Made by a program: the position numbers and the translations under genes. Under the pieces are notes generated by a model. That model worked only from the letters and a program-made list of their open reading frames with translations, was not told the origin of the DNA and made no database searches. A stretch of 64,000 nucleotides of DNA from Ptychodera flava (lineage: Eukaryota > Hemichordata > Enteropneusta > Ptychoderidae), in contig NC_091944.1 in the NCBI RefSeq assembly GCF_041260155.1, positions 18,821,772 through 18,885,771 on the forward strand, read 5' to 3'. Positions 11,155 through 22,988 of the stretch are shown here, in pieces. Position 1 is the stretch's first letter. Each line of letters begins with the position of its first letter.

Positions 11155-11600
11155 ATATTGACAACATTCGTAATCAAATTAAGCAAAACGATAAAGTCGA
11201 TTTATTGTCAGCCTCGCGGGTAAAGATTTCTCTGTTTCATCGGTGTAAGGAATGAAAATTTTAACACTGAAAACCTTCATAATGTTGATCGCCTACCTCG
11301 TCACACCAAGCATGTTCCAAGCCACTCATCGATTGCCAGTGTGGAAAAATTGCAGTCTGTATTGTATAGCAGCTTCGTGCCGCGATATGAGTACAAAGTC
11401 CTTCTTTAACATAAATTTATCGTTCTATTTACTCGGTGCCAAGGAAGTGGTGATACGCAGATAAGCTTCATTGCACTAGTAAATACACCCACGTAATATA
11501 TTTTCATACGCAGCCAAACAGTGAAACCATGGATTGTAGGTCTATGGTGACACTTCGCACAGTATATTGTGCACTTTCCTAATCAGAATATGGGGGTGAA
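11155..11600 (+). repeat. Partial copy of the 5' repeat seen at 60-720
   Basis: Matches to the window start are kept in the same order: 'ttgtcagcctcg', 'gtttcatcggt', then 'aaggaagtggtgatac', 'agccaaacagtga' and 'gtgacacttcgca'. This supports duplication of flanking DNA together with the TREX-like genes. Confidence 0.5.
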
Positions 11601-12290
11601 GGGTCTATCTAAGGCGTTCCATAGAGTCTAGTAACTAGCACCTGTGTACCTTTAAGATAGAATCTTTGGCATTTACTTTCGTCGAACTTCGATTATTTCA
11701 ACAGTCATCTATGAAGCTTAGTAGGCCTATTTAGAATGGAAATAACAATGAATGTTCATGGCTGACAGAACGTACATCGAGACTAGCCTACAGGCAACAC
11801 GGATAACGATGGCGATGGCTTAATTTCTGGTATCTGTCGGAAATACAAGATAAAAAGCTAACTGTAACTCTGAACTTGCAAACAACATTTGGCGTCTGTA
11901 TGAAGGGAAGCGTTACTTGACACCCTGATCACAGAATTATAAAAGTTGGGTTCATATTTAGTATTTGATTTTTACATGACATAAAACAAGAAAACCATAA
12001 ACGAAGGAAAACAAACAAAACCCAATTATTGAACATATGACAACAAATAGCGTATTCTTTTTCTTTGCTTTTACTGTAACAGTTGCTATTCTTACCAAAT
12101 TACAGAGACCGTCGACTCTGACACAAAACGGTTACAGACTAAATGTTGCACAATTTCATTCTTTGTATTCATATTTCATTTCCACCTTACTCCTTTTTAA
12201 TCCTTATACATTTTGTACAGGCCATTTTACATTGCACAAAGTGTCAGCAAGTATTTGTTCGTGGTGTGTTTTCATGGGCTTTAATAAAAG
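11601..12290. other. Unassigned non-coding stretch
   Basis: AT-rich, no gene or repeat recognised. Confidence 0.3.
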
Positions 12291-12293
12291 AAT

Positions 12294-12775
12294 GGTAATT
12301 TAGTGTTTCAGCATAGCAGAACTTGCACTTAAAATGAGTTATTGCCAAATTTATGTTTAGAGCGCATTTCCTCGAGTTGTTGTTACTGAATTGGAGTAAT
12401 TAACATAACATTTATTGAATTTCACAAAAGACGGCGAGAGAACGAGCAAATAAACGAAAAGTGAAACGGTTCATAGGATTGAGAACAAATGAATGTGTCC
12501 ACAAAACCCTTTAGAACTTGAGCTTCCATGTTGTTGATCTAGTTCTTGATCTAGTTTTCGTCAATCTGTTGTTGTTATTTGTGTAAATAAAAGAGTAAGT
12601 AGGCCTGTATATTTCTCGTTCAAAATAAACAACCATTTTCCTGTTTACATAATTCTCATAATCGCATTCATAGGAAGTGAGTACATGACATATTTTACTT
12701 TCAACCTGCTTGAAAGTCACTTTTCAGTCATGAAATTTTCACCTAGTCTCGGCGTATTTGCTTACTGACCCGACT
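12294..12775. repeat. ~480-bp direct duplication, copy 1
   Basis: Nearly identical (about 95% by eye) to 13688-14175, which interrupts a MITE. Both copies begin 'gtaatttagt', continue with 'cagcatagcagaacttgcac' and end 'cggcgtatttgcttactgac'. Each has a 69-codon minus-strand frame, but the differences mostly change amino acids, so it does not look protein-coding. Confidence 0.8.
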
Positions 12776-12808
12776 GTTACAGAAGAAAGAAGTCTAAGAA
12801 AGAAGTCT

Positions 12809-13476
12809 GTAAGAAGTCTAAGGCCACTTATATGGCGAAATGACTAGCAAAACAGCCCTGAGTCATTTGATGAAATTGTAAACAGTTTGGTGATTAACTT
12901 CGCTGGTAGCATGGGTACTAAAACTGGACGTCGGAGCTCCCCTATTGTGATGTAAAATACAAGATACCACTTTCATACATTAAAGCCTGTACTCAGTAAT
13001 AAGTTTATTGAAGCAATCTCTCTTTTATTGGATCACTGCTGTTAGTGTCATACAAACATGTATTCCATGCAGAGCGTGTGTTTTGGGGAAATGAAATCAG
13101 CTGCAATGTTTTTCGTAAACCTAAAGAGACGCCGTGATAAGGCCTTACCTATATGCAAGATAGTTTTGGTCTGCAGACAATAGTCTACTAGTTTTTTCCT
13201 TTGGTTATTGTGAAGATAAGACAAATAAGTTGTCATAAGTCTTGACAGTTGTATATTGACTGGTGTTATGCATGGGAATATTATCTCAATCTTGAACACA
13301 GGGTGCCCATCGTAAACTCTCATGTACAACCCTTGGTAGCAACAGGGGAGCCCAATGTCCATTTTTATAGTGGCCATGCTATCAGCATAGTTAATCACCA
13401 AACTGTTTACAACTTCATCAAATGACTGGCTGTTTTGCTAGTCATTTCGCCATATAAGTGGCCCTAGACTTCTTAC
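12809..13476. mobile_element. Non-autonomous TIR element (~670 bp)
   Basis: About 100-base terminal inverted repeats: the left starts 'gtaagaagtctaaggccac' and the right ends with its inverse 'gtggccctagacttcttac'. The match continues inward through the run 'gttttgctagtcatttcgcc' on the right and its complement on the left. The interior has no recognisable transposase. The superfamily is not determined; a short duplicated aagaagtct motif sits at the left boundary. Confidence 0.7.
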
Positions 13477-13483
13477 TCTTTTT

Positions 13484-14360
13484 TTAAGGTTGTATGCCCC
13501 TCGAAAGTGAAAGACTTTTGCTCAAATTTCCTCATTTAAAGCTTCCTGATTGAACCTTTCAATCATTCTCTTGCCAAATCAAGAATAGAAATCGGACGTC
13601 ACCGTGCAAAATTGGGAATTAGGAAACTAAATTACATATCATTTACCGATATTTAAATATCAAAATGTCCGCAATACTCTGTCGGTGGTAATTTAGTTTT
13701 TCAGCATAGCAGAACTTGCACTTCAATTGCCAAATTTATGTCTAGAGCGCATTTCCTCGAGTTGTTGTTACTGAATTGGAGTAATTAACATCCAAAGAAA
13801 TTAACATAACATTTATTGAATTTCACAAAAGACAGCGAGAGAACGAGCAAATAAACGAAAAGTGAAACGGTTCATCGGATTTAGAACAAATGAATGTGTC
13901 CACAAAACCCTTTAGAACTTGAGTTTCCATGTACTTGATCTAGTTCCTGATCTAGTTTTCGTCAATCTGTTGTTGTTATTTGTGTAAATAAAACAGTAAC
14001 TAGGCCTATATATTTTTCGTTCAAAATAAACAACCATTTTCCTGTTTACATAATTCTCATAATTGCATTCATAGGAAGTGAGTACAGGACATATTTTACT
14101 TTCAACCTGCTTGAAAGTCACTTTTCAGTCATGAAATTTTCACCTAGTCTCGGCGTATTTGCTTACTGACCCTAGACTAGAAATGTCCGCAATACTCTGT
14201 CGGGAGTAAAATTTACGACTTAAAAACAAACAAACAAACTAAGGCGGTGAAAATCTTAAATTTCAAACTCAAAGACCTTTACTTGAGCCATAACAATAAG
14301 TGCACAAGAAAACTATTGGAAAAATTTGGGAGTCCAAATATCTGTCGCATTCTACCTTAA
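13484..14360 (+). mobile_element. TTAA-flanked MITE, interrupted by a ~490-bp insertion
   Basis: The outer boundaries are TTAA on both sides (13484-13487 and 14357-14360), with inverted ends 'ggttgtatgcccctcg' and '...gtcgcattctacc'. TTAA target duplication is the signature of piggyBac-type elements. Related copies lie at 34955-35300, 36462-36829 (minus) and 39213-39572. The element is split by the duplicate segment 13688-14180, and the 23-base sequence 'aaatgtccgcaatactctgtcgg' stands on both sides of that insertion. Confidence 0.65.
13688..14180. repeat. ~480-bp direct duplication, copy 2, inserted in MITE
   Basis: Second copy of 12294-12775. Its flanking 23-base direct repeat indicates it inserted into, or was copied into, an existing TTAA-flanked MITE, so it is younger than that MITE. 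It carries no recognised coding or terminal structure. Confidence 0.75.
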
Positions 14361-14564
14361 TCTTTATTTTGAGTTTAGACTTTTAAAGACAGATAAATAA
14401 CCCTGAACCAGCAAGTATCTGCCATCACTGACTGCACTCATTCTCTCTTTCACGATATTAACCGTATAGCCCATGAATAGCGCACTACACGATTAACCTA
14501 CAGATTGTGTCTTTATTTTTAATGGCTCCCTAATGTGCTAACTACTTCACATCCGTTACAAATA

Positions 14565-16990
14565 TTCATTTACAAATATTCACGCATGGTGCCAAGAAAA
14601 ATCATAGCTGGTGTCCATGCATCTGGCGATTTTCATTTGAATCATATGTAGATGCGAACTCGGGAAGATAAAGTTATCATCATCGGAAAAATGCAAGCAT
14701 CATCAAAGGAACTTGGTCACCTATATTCATTGTAACCATTCATACATTTTACCCGAAGATGAGCTAGTCCTTCATACCAAGTTATCACCCTGCCTTTGCC
14801 CTGTGATTACACAGTGTAAATAATTGGCATTTTGAATTCATGTAGCATCTGTTGCATTATCAAGCAAAGGTTGTTAATTATGGAGTATAGTTTACGGGTG
14901 GCCGTCCCACTGAAGTCAAGCTCTCATTTGACTGATGACTTTAGGGAACAGGGGTCATCAACCAAGCGAGATTTAACAAATCGGAGGGCAATGGGTCAAA
15001 CCCAGAATTCGAATAGACCATGTTACAAACAAAACAACGTGCACAAACGCGCATACAAATACGTGTATTTCCGTACGAGTCTGTTCATGCAGGTTTGATT
15101 GTATAGCCGTCCCGTGATCTCTTGTGGTCTGTGGAACAAAGCGGATCCTTTTCTAATATTCCGGAGAAGAACCATTTAGGACTTGCTTACAGGCTAAGAC
15201 CAACAATCATCCCTTTCCCCGATTCTCAGTATTTGCATGTTGTTCACTAGAGTACGATTTTAATTCGGATGTATATAGGCCGCGCCAAATATGCACTCTG
15301 GTGTGTGGATGTTTGCAGTGCGACACCTGCCACTGCAGACCACAGAATCAACAAAGAGAATGTAATTTTGCTTTAAAATCTAAATGGTAGAGGACAGAGG
15401 TAAAGTCGAACCATACTTTGTATTTTGACATACGCAAATCAACTCTAGACTCAACGAAATAATGGGATTAAGTATATTGCGAGGCTTAGCCCTCTTTGTA
15501 AAGCAATTTCCGCCAATTTATAAAAATGACGTCCGTGAAATATTCGCCACCACATGAGTCGTCATTTGCATGTAGGCGGTGCTAATAATGAAGAGCATAG
15601 AAATCGATTTATGTGGGATATCTTACCTTAAGCATGAAAAGTGAAAAATCATGAAATTTCCAGCGTACGCCCGTGAGGTGTTTCGAAGGTGATTCTGTAG
15701 CAGTGGACGTTAAGTTGATGTGAGCATGGAGTCGAAGGTGTGCAAATGCCTGTCTTTCCACTACAACACCGTACTATGCATTACATTATGAAGTACGAGG
15801 GCGCTGTGGCCACCGAGGAAGCCTCCGCTTCCAACTCACCCCCGAATTCGGTAACTTACCCTGGTCAATTCGAACTTCAAAACAGATTCTTGCCAAAATA
15901 TGGGCGTCGAAACTCATCATATCCTACAAAATCATGCTTGAAGCAAAACCAGGGGTCAAAAGTCTACATTTTATCAACATTTTCAAAAGTCCATATCAAG
16001 CCGCAAGGGGATGTCAAATATGCGTCATATGTATGTATAACCCTTCCTATAGCACTGCTTCCACCCCTCCCTTTAGGAAGGTCAAACTAGACTATAATTC
16101 AATTTCCGGTAAAAAGCAGTATATTTGAAGCACGACTACAAGGCAATGTTGCCTCTACCACGAATTAGCGCCTCACTGTACATGCTATATCAACAATTTT
16201 CAAACCAACTGCTGAAACTTTCTGATATACTCGAATATCTTCCGGTAGACAGATATCATTTTCCCAGATTGAACCTAGAACGCCTACTTGTTTTGACACT
16301 CGAAATTTCTTGATCTGACGCAATCAACGTATTTTCCCAGCTATGGTTAACATACTTTCCTGGAAGTCACTACTATATCATCACACTCAAATTTGTTTGG
16401 CTAACTGTTCGGCTAACTGAACTGCACAATCTCAAATTGTGCGGCGTGTTTCTAAATGATATATCTGAAGACAAGAACACTAACTTTATTATCATATTTC
16501 TTGTCTATTCACTGTATCCTAAAACATATTGCATTATAAAGAAAATGGTAAAATCCAACCAAATCCATGATTTTGCTGTAATGATGTATTCTCTATGTTT
16601 ACAAAGTTTTCAAAAAGTCAGTAATATATGAATTCGCTCAACATTGTTTAGCTAACTGTTTTGCCGAATTAACTTCACAATCTCAAATTGTATGACGTAT
16701 TTCTAGATGATGTGTATCAAGACAGGGGCATCATCATATTTCTTGTCTACTCACTGTACCCTAAAACATATTAAATTTAAATAAAATGGCAATAATTTAC
16801 TTATACAGGTGGTATTCACCATAACGGAACATAATATTTCGTTGAACGCGTTCATCACCTTAGTTTCCTTCACAGGTCCTACGTGATTAACTTTTGCCAG
16901 TGTTGTGTTTCTTATGCCAGCTATACAACGACGGGGCAATACTGTACTTGTAGAGACACGTGATGATACAAGGGCAAAATATACTGAAAC
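14565..16990 (+). repeat. Long dispersed repeat 'R', copy 1
   Basis: About 2.4 kb whose parts recur in the same order at 22870-27430 (with two insertions) and 29270-32130, and in part at 21780-22780. Anchors include 'gatgagctagtcctt', 'cctttgcc', 'acagtacgatttt'-like, 'tggtcaattcgaacttcaaa' and 'caaggcartgttgc'. No reverse transcriptase, transposase or other domain is readable, so it is either a large non-autonomous element or a segmental duplication. It has no visible terminal repeats. Confidence 0.65.
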
Positions 16991-17005
16991 TTCAATTTGA
17001 ACAAA

Positions 17006-17012
<7 letters not shown>

Positions 17013-17075
<63 letters not shown>
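17013..17075. repeat. (TA)n microsatellite
   Basis: Uninterrupted AT dinucleotide array of about 60 bases. Confidence 0.97.
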
Positions 17076-17077
<2 letters not shown>

Positions 17078-17852
17078 AGCAAGCCATGGCAAATGAGAGA
17101 CGAGCTGCGTTGTTCTATGTTTGCTGCTCTTCACAAATTTCTTACTATTTGCAACAATTGTAATTGCGGACTAACAAAAACAAAAAACCTAGACAACGAT
17201 TATCCAAGGATTTCTAAATACATATATGTAACTCCAGACATAGGGCAATGAAAGAACAACAATGTAGACTCTCATTCGCATGAAATTATACCTTCGAAAT
17301 GACATACCTTGCGAACTTTGTCCGCCTTTGTGACGTTTCTACCTATATGCACTATTACCTAGCTGTAGTTGTCACATACTAAAAATTTGCATGAACTGGA
17401 CTCAGAAATGCTATTGAAATATGGTGTGCAACTTTGCCGTTGCTGTTCAATGGTTTGCCATCTTACTGTATAGCTCATAGTTACAACTGAATGACGATTC
17501 CGCCTTCGGAACATCTTCTATCACACTACCCGTGTGTAGGATTTTTCTCCTTTCTAAAATTCAAAACAACACGGCTTGGTTGTGAATCGTCTGCTTTGAG
17601 CTCAAAGGGGCGATTTATCACCTGCGTAGTCGAGAAGCAAAGACTGCAGAATAAACTCGAAATTATGCGCTTTCACATGAAAAGGGGACTAAAAAGCCGA
17701 ACAAAAGTTTAAAATCAAACAATAGTTGAAAATTTGGGCATCCGTTACGGTAGTTTTCCCGGCAAAACTGATATCAAAACGGAGCAGCTTGCAGAATGTC
17801 CATATGAATTTTATTCTGAAACTTATCGTTTAAAATGAGGCACAGGAGATAT

Positions 17853-17923
<71 letters not shown>

Positions 17924-17930
17924 AGCAGTC
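17078..17930 (+). repeat. Third copy of the repeat flanking TREX copy 1
   Basis: Here the blocks found separately at 1140-1600 and 3515-3990 are contiguous, in the same order and orientation. It ends in (CT)n at about 17857-17920. This shows the probable ancestral arrangement of that repeat. No coding capacity. Confidence 0.7.
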
Positions 17931-19295
17931 TTATACAGAAGTTTCAATGAACATCGAAAATAACTTTTGCAAAAACCGAAAATAGTGAAATCGCGGGTCC
18001 TTTTGCTATGGGTTATTGCTAATCATGGCTCAACTGGCATTTTTCAGTAGTACCTTAGCCACTGTTAGAGCTCAGATGATTGCAGCCAGTACTTGCGACT
18101 ATTTGATGTAAAGTTTGGGGAAAATCAAATAACGGCAAAAGTAGAAGCAGTAAGTCTGAGGAAAAATTTATTGATCTGTCTTAATATAAACACTTCTAAA
18201 ACTATATATATTAATACTCAAAAACAAAACGAACTACTGCCGGTAACCGCTTGTACGCATCGATTTCCTGTTTGATCTGACAAAGTAATATATGTGACAT
18301 AAAAAATTCGACTCGGCACACACTAGTTAAATTTTAAAAAACAGTAGTCAAATATCATGCAGTAACTACTTCTACAAGTACACACATACATAAATGTATA
18401 CACAAAACCTTCTTGTAAACCATTCACCATTATTAATGAACAAAGATAATCTGTGACAATTATCAGAGATGTCAAAATAAAGCTAACCAATAAGAGTCGT
18501 CAGAAATATTATGTCAACCGAATATAACAAAACAATCATAAAACGTGACCTTCATTTCGTTTACTTTGTAAAGATATTGGTTTTCAGAGCTCAGCCCAAA
18601 CATTTTCGTAGCTCACAGTGTTCACATTTCAGTCGACTCTACCATGCTAATCCTTCTTTCAAATTGTACTCAAATTTTGAAATATTTGGAGTAATTTCAC
18701 TTCATACAATGTATTATGTGCGTTTTACATTTGAAAAATCGCTGGTTACTTTGGTTTATTGAAATAGACATTTTCGGTACATCGTTAGTAGATAGAGTGC
18801 CACAAGATGTCCAAGCGATTTGAAAAGTCAAGGCTACGTGAAAAAGAGAAAAGTGAAAAACACACAGAGATAATGGTTATTGTATAAACACTGCTCTGGT
18901 ACTGATATCATGTCAAAATACCCTCAATACAACAAACTCTGACCAGCACAAGTAAAAAAATAACTAACATAATACAACTTTGTCAACTATGAGATATTTG
19001 GAGATGCCGAAAACTATCAGTCCTTTAAAATAATACGATAACACGTTGAAGAATAGAAAATCCTAGGCCTGTTGTTTGCCAAGGTCTACATGTCAAAGAC
19101 TCAATTGCGACTGGAAAACGTTGGCTTAAATCAGTAACAATGATTGTAAGTTTCAGTGTAGTATCTCGCCAACACTTCCCAGCAAAACAGAACTGACGGC
19201 AGAAAATGGTAAAGAATTGTCGGAGAGGTGTAGTTGCGACTGTTCAAGATTGTGTTTCAATACACTGTCTTGATGACTGCATCACATAGCTAAGG
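17931..19295. other. Unassigned non-coding stretch
   Basis: AT-rich. I see no credible exon, RNA gene or repeat family. Confidence 0.3.
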
Positions 19296-19445
19296 AGCTG
19301 TGATATCGCAGCGATGCTGACACCTGTGCGGTGCTGTGGCGTCTATCGATCGCGCTCGGGTCGAGGGTCATCGCCGCAGAGTGGCGATGACCCTTGACCC
19401 GAGCGAGATCGATCGACTCCGCAGCTCGGCTGCGATATCACAGCT
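19296..19445. mobile_element. Foldback MITE (150 bp)
   Basis: Perfect 17-base ends ('agctgtgatatcgcagc' and its inverse), and a second long inverted match inside, with 'gggtcatcgcc' facing 'ggcgatgaccc' and 'tcgatcgcgctcgggtc' facing 'gacccgagcgagatcga'. The element can fold over almost its whole length and is GC-rich against an AT-rich background. The ends resemble those of 9845-9990. Confidence 0.7.
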
Positions 19446-19842
19446 AATAGCTTACAAATGTTCCCAAGCCGTCGATTTTAAAATTTAGCAACCCTGATCC
19501 TTACTGCTGTGTGCGTAGATGCTGGTTTAATCGAGTGCAGATGGAGGTTCATTGACATGAAGAAGTAAGGATTATGCACAGTATCGAAAAAGCAATAACA
19601 TGTATGTTATTCACTAACTCGCAAAACAAAACTAACTAGAACATGTAAGTAACACTTGTGCCTCAAAATAGTATTCAGACTTCAGTCCCACTATAACTGT
19701 ACCCCATCGAGTTATATTTGAATAGGACGTGAAAAGGAAGTGACTTTTCGACTGATAAAAATGTCTATATGACAAAAGGTCGGGAGCATAGAAAACAAAT
19801 TATTGGTGCAGATAGAAAGTACAACGCAAAATATCAACTATC
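19446..19842. other. 3' flank of the protease gene
   Basis: Probably the 3' UTR and downstream flank of the minus-strand protease. No separate gene seen. Confidence 0.3.
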
Positions 19843-21009
19843 TTATCTAAAAATTAGTTTTGCCAAGTTTGGATTTTTTTCCGTCAAGTGCATTCTAATT
19901 GCAACCATGCTAAGCCCCTTCTCTATGACGCTATCTTTACTGCCCTTCGGAATGAAGTAGCCGAAAGTGTGCATTACGACAAGTCTCAAATTGTCGTCGA
20001 ATCCAGGGCTGCCAGACGATCCATGGAGGAACGAGGACTGGTAAACCTTTCCATCGGGAGCGAAAAGCTCACTCAATAGTGTTGTGCTGTCTCCAAAGTA
20101 TGAAAGTTGTGCGGCCTTAACGTTTTGATCTTCAACGGGATTCTGGGAAATCAAGCAACGGGTGTCAATTCGCTTTGGTCTTCTGTCAGGGTGACCAATG
20201 AGAGAGATGAACGCCCCATCTGCTGAAGGTGGTGGCCCAATCCATCGGTCTAAAGCAGGGGCACTGTGCTCTTCCCCATTAACTTTCAACTTAAGGATGG
20301 CGTAATCTGGATTCCGACTGAAATAGGTGATTTCTTCCACTCCATCGATTATTTGGTTTCCTTGAACTATATCTTGAAAGTTGAAACACACTTTTAGTTT
20401 TGGGGCCAATGCTTTCAATTCTTCGGAATCTCCTGAGGCGTTTTCCCCTAACATCATGCTCAGTACATGGGAGTTTGTAATGATGTGTTTGTCGCCTACT
20501 CTGAAGCAGCTTCCACTTACATTATTTGCTTCAATATACCCCACAGAATCACTGTGGGTAACTAGCGTTTTCAAATGAGCAACGCTTAGTGTGTGATCTC
20601 GAGCACGGGACAGCCCCTTTTTCCAGTTGGAAAGAACCTCATCCTTTACCTCTACTTCGCGGGGTGAATTTGACCTTGAATCTTCTTGCTTTTTTCGTTT
20701 TGCGTCAGGTTCTGAAGAAAGGTATCGCTCAAAACATGGACGGGATAGCAGGTCTTTTCTTGGAATTTTTTCCAGTATGGTTTCCATGACATCAAAACAT
20801 TGCCTAGGTGTAAGGAAGTTATCAATGATCAACGCCGCTAACTGATCACTGTTAGTTGCTTTTTTAATTATACCTCTTGGAATTTTGTCTCCCTCCGGGG
20901 TGGAAATTCCAGTCAGTAAACTCTTAGCCCTTTCGGTTTGATCTGCGTCTAACTCGTCGAACAGACGGATCAGATCTTCTAGATAATTCCTTTTTGAACC
21001 ACTTGCCAT
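19843..21009 (-). CDS. Death-fold plus FAM111-like trypsin-type serine protease
   Basis: A single-exon frame of 388 residues. Residues ~8-90 form an alpha-helical death-fold-type domain: 'YLEDLIRLFDELDADQTERA', then 'IPRGIIKKATNSDQLAALII', ending in 'EKIPRKDLLSR'. The final R-x-DLL resembles death-effector domains, while the 'IPRG...L..LI' pattern resembles pyrin domains; I cannot choose. A basic linker (KRKK, 104-107) could be a nuclear signal. Residues ~150-388 are a chymotrypsin-fold protease like FAM111A/B: 'GSCFRVGDKHIITNSHVL' (His181), 'NPDYAILKL' (Asp235) and 'HGSSGSPGF' (Ser334), followed by 'VVMHTFGY'. The triad is complete. An acceptor (aactttcag) at 21035 implies a 5' UTR exon upstream. 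Confidence 0.85.
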   Translation of the reverse strand: MASGSKRNYLEDLIRLFDELDADQTERAKSLLTGISTPEGDKIPRGIIKKATNSDQLAALIIDNFLTPRQCFDVMETILEKIPRKDLLSRPCFERYLSSEPDAKRKKQEDSRSNSPREVEVKDEVLSNWKKGLSRARDHTLSVAHLKTLVTHSDSVGYIEANNVSGSCFRVGDKHIITNSHVLSMMLGENASGDSEELKALAPKLKVCFNFQDIVQGNQIIDGVEEITYFSRNPDYAILKLKVNGEEHSAPALDRWIGPPPSADGAFISLIGHPDRRPKRIDTRCLISQNPVEDQNVKAAQLSYFGDSTTLLSELFAPDGKVYQSSFLHGSSGSPGFDDNLRLVVMHTFGYFIPKGSKDSVIEKGLSMVAIRMHLTEKNPNLAKLIFR

Positions 21010-21034
21010 CTCCTTTCAATAAGTGTGTTGTCAC

Positions 21035-21640
21035 CTGAAAGTTGGACAAGAAACACACACCCATATGATGTTTTTCAGTAACAAAAAACTACTCATAAAA
21101 TATGCTAAACACGGACGTTGTGCGTTTAAGTTACAATATAATAGGCCTCCGGGACAGATATTCGGATGCTCAAAGTTTTACAATACATTTCTGGTCTACC
21201 GCATGGAAGGGTTCATTTTAAAGCGCTTTGAGTAAAGTTTTAACTGCCGAAGTTTTTTGAAAATCAAAAATTCAATTCAACTCCATTCTTAAATATTAGC
21301 ACAGGGATGGCGGCCACTGAAGCAGAATATTCCTCAAAGAAACCACACGAGTGACAGGAACCAAATATTGAGTTTGACTAGCTTCATAACATTTCCATTT
21401 GAAACCCAGATAATAAGATAAACGGGTAAATCCTCTTTCCGAGGGATATCTTTACGACTTTAATGAAAGGAGAGGTCATCAACCACGCAAGATTTTTAAA
21501 CACACACAGGCAGTGTTAATAAAGTTAAACCTGCATTTCTACATACTTTTGAGAGTAAAACTATTAACTGTATTAGGTAATTAGGATAGTATTGGGTAAT
21601 ATCACGTATGTCTTAGATGGCTCAAATATAGGGAGGCCAT
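21035..21640. other. Upstream flank of the protease gene
   Basis: Positions 21235-21330 resemble part of the TTAA-flanked MITE ('cagggatggcggccact'). Positions 21345-21480 match 29650-29800, upstream of the stand-alone death-fold gene ('gtgacaggaacc', 'gtttgactagyttcataaca', 'catttgaaaccca'). The two death-fold genes therefore share upstream DNA. Confidence 0.5.
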
Positions 21641-21779
21641 GGGCCATTTTGTTAAGAGCAGGAAGTTAAAGGCCCATGAGCAACAACTCTGTGAAATTGT
21701 CCAAACTCAAGTTACCTCAAATTTCCTCCGATACGCATTGCAATCTAAAATTGAACGATATAGTCATTAATTAGTCTCA

Positions 21780-22780
21780 ACAACATATGCGAGTGGCACA
21801 ATAAGCAAGAAATTGAACACTTTATCAAATGCCCATATGAGGCGGCAATGGGATGTCAAATCCACGGCCAATATCTGGACAACCTTTCCTATGGCACTGC
21901 CCCCTCCCGTTGTGGGGAAGGCCAACAGGACTATTCCATTGAATTCCCGGTAAGAAGCGGTACACTTGATGCATGACTACAAGGCAGTGTTGCTTCTATC
22001 ATTAATGAGCGCCTCACTGTATATGTAAGATCAACGATGTTTAACGGACTGCTGAAAGTCTTAGAAATCTTTCTCACAGATTGAAACTAAAACCCCTGCT
22101 TGTTTTGACACTCCGAAACCGAAACCAAATCCTCGATTTGGCGCTAATAATGTATTCTCTATGGTCAACAAAGTTTCCACTAAGGTCACTACTATATTAT
22201 TGCGCTTGACATTGTTTGCCAAACTGCAGCCTATTGCCGAGAGCTAACAAAACTCAGATGCCATAGTTCGCGCCCAACGGGGTCAATCTGATATACTCCC
22301 GTAAAAACACTTTGTTCTTGACCTGAGCATCTGAATAATTGTCAGTAAAACGACAATGACAGGCATAAATATAGGTCAATCTTAACGTTAAGAAAAGAAG
22401 CGGCAAATGTAGACATGGCACTAACTGAAAAAATATGGACTCAAAGCATAAGTTACATTATCTTGTAGTTTACCTGAATATATTCAAAGATATAAACGTC
22501 TTTTATTGTTAAATTCATGTGTAGACCCACCATTTTAATGAATAATGCCGTGGCGGAAAGTTAATTTTGAGAAATAACCTTAAGGTGCACAAGAACCTGC
22601 GAAAAAATGCTGCATATACAGGATATCTTCGTGTGTTTGACAAATGTATCATTGTGTATCTTTCTTGCGTGGTCTGCGACGCGCATTTTACGCTGTTTAT
22701 CATGTAGTCGCTTGGAGGCGGCCATATTTGGGTGCGGCACCCGTTTATTATATGTCTTACTGTGAAACCTACTCATGCAG
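21780..22780 (+). repeat. Long dispersed repeat 'R', partial copy 2
   Basis: Matches the distal part of the R repeat, most closely 26690-27830, to which it is very similar over about 1 kb. Anchors are 'ccctcccgttgtggggaagg' and 'aatgccgtggcgga'. Confidence 0.7.
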
Positions 22781-22988
22781 TCCCACTCAGTGGATAATTA
22801 CACTTGAGTAAACATCTCTGAGTAAGAACATTTATATGAACTAATTTTAATCTAAACATAAATCATGAAAATAATGTCAAAAGTTGCAGTTCATGTGCCC
22901 TTGTTCCCTACAATCGAAGGGTCACAATTTGAACGAAGATGAGCTAGTCCTTTGTACCGCGTTACCATCCTGTCTTTGCCATGTGGTT

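Noticed and set aside
12511-14121. Two similar 69-codon minus-strand frames (12511-12720 and 13912-14121) as a small gene family
   Set aside because: They lie in a 480-bp duplicate, and most base differences change the amino acid, so there is no sign of coding constraint.
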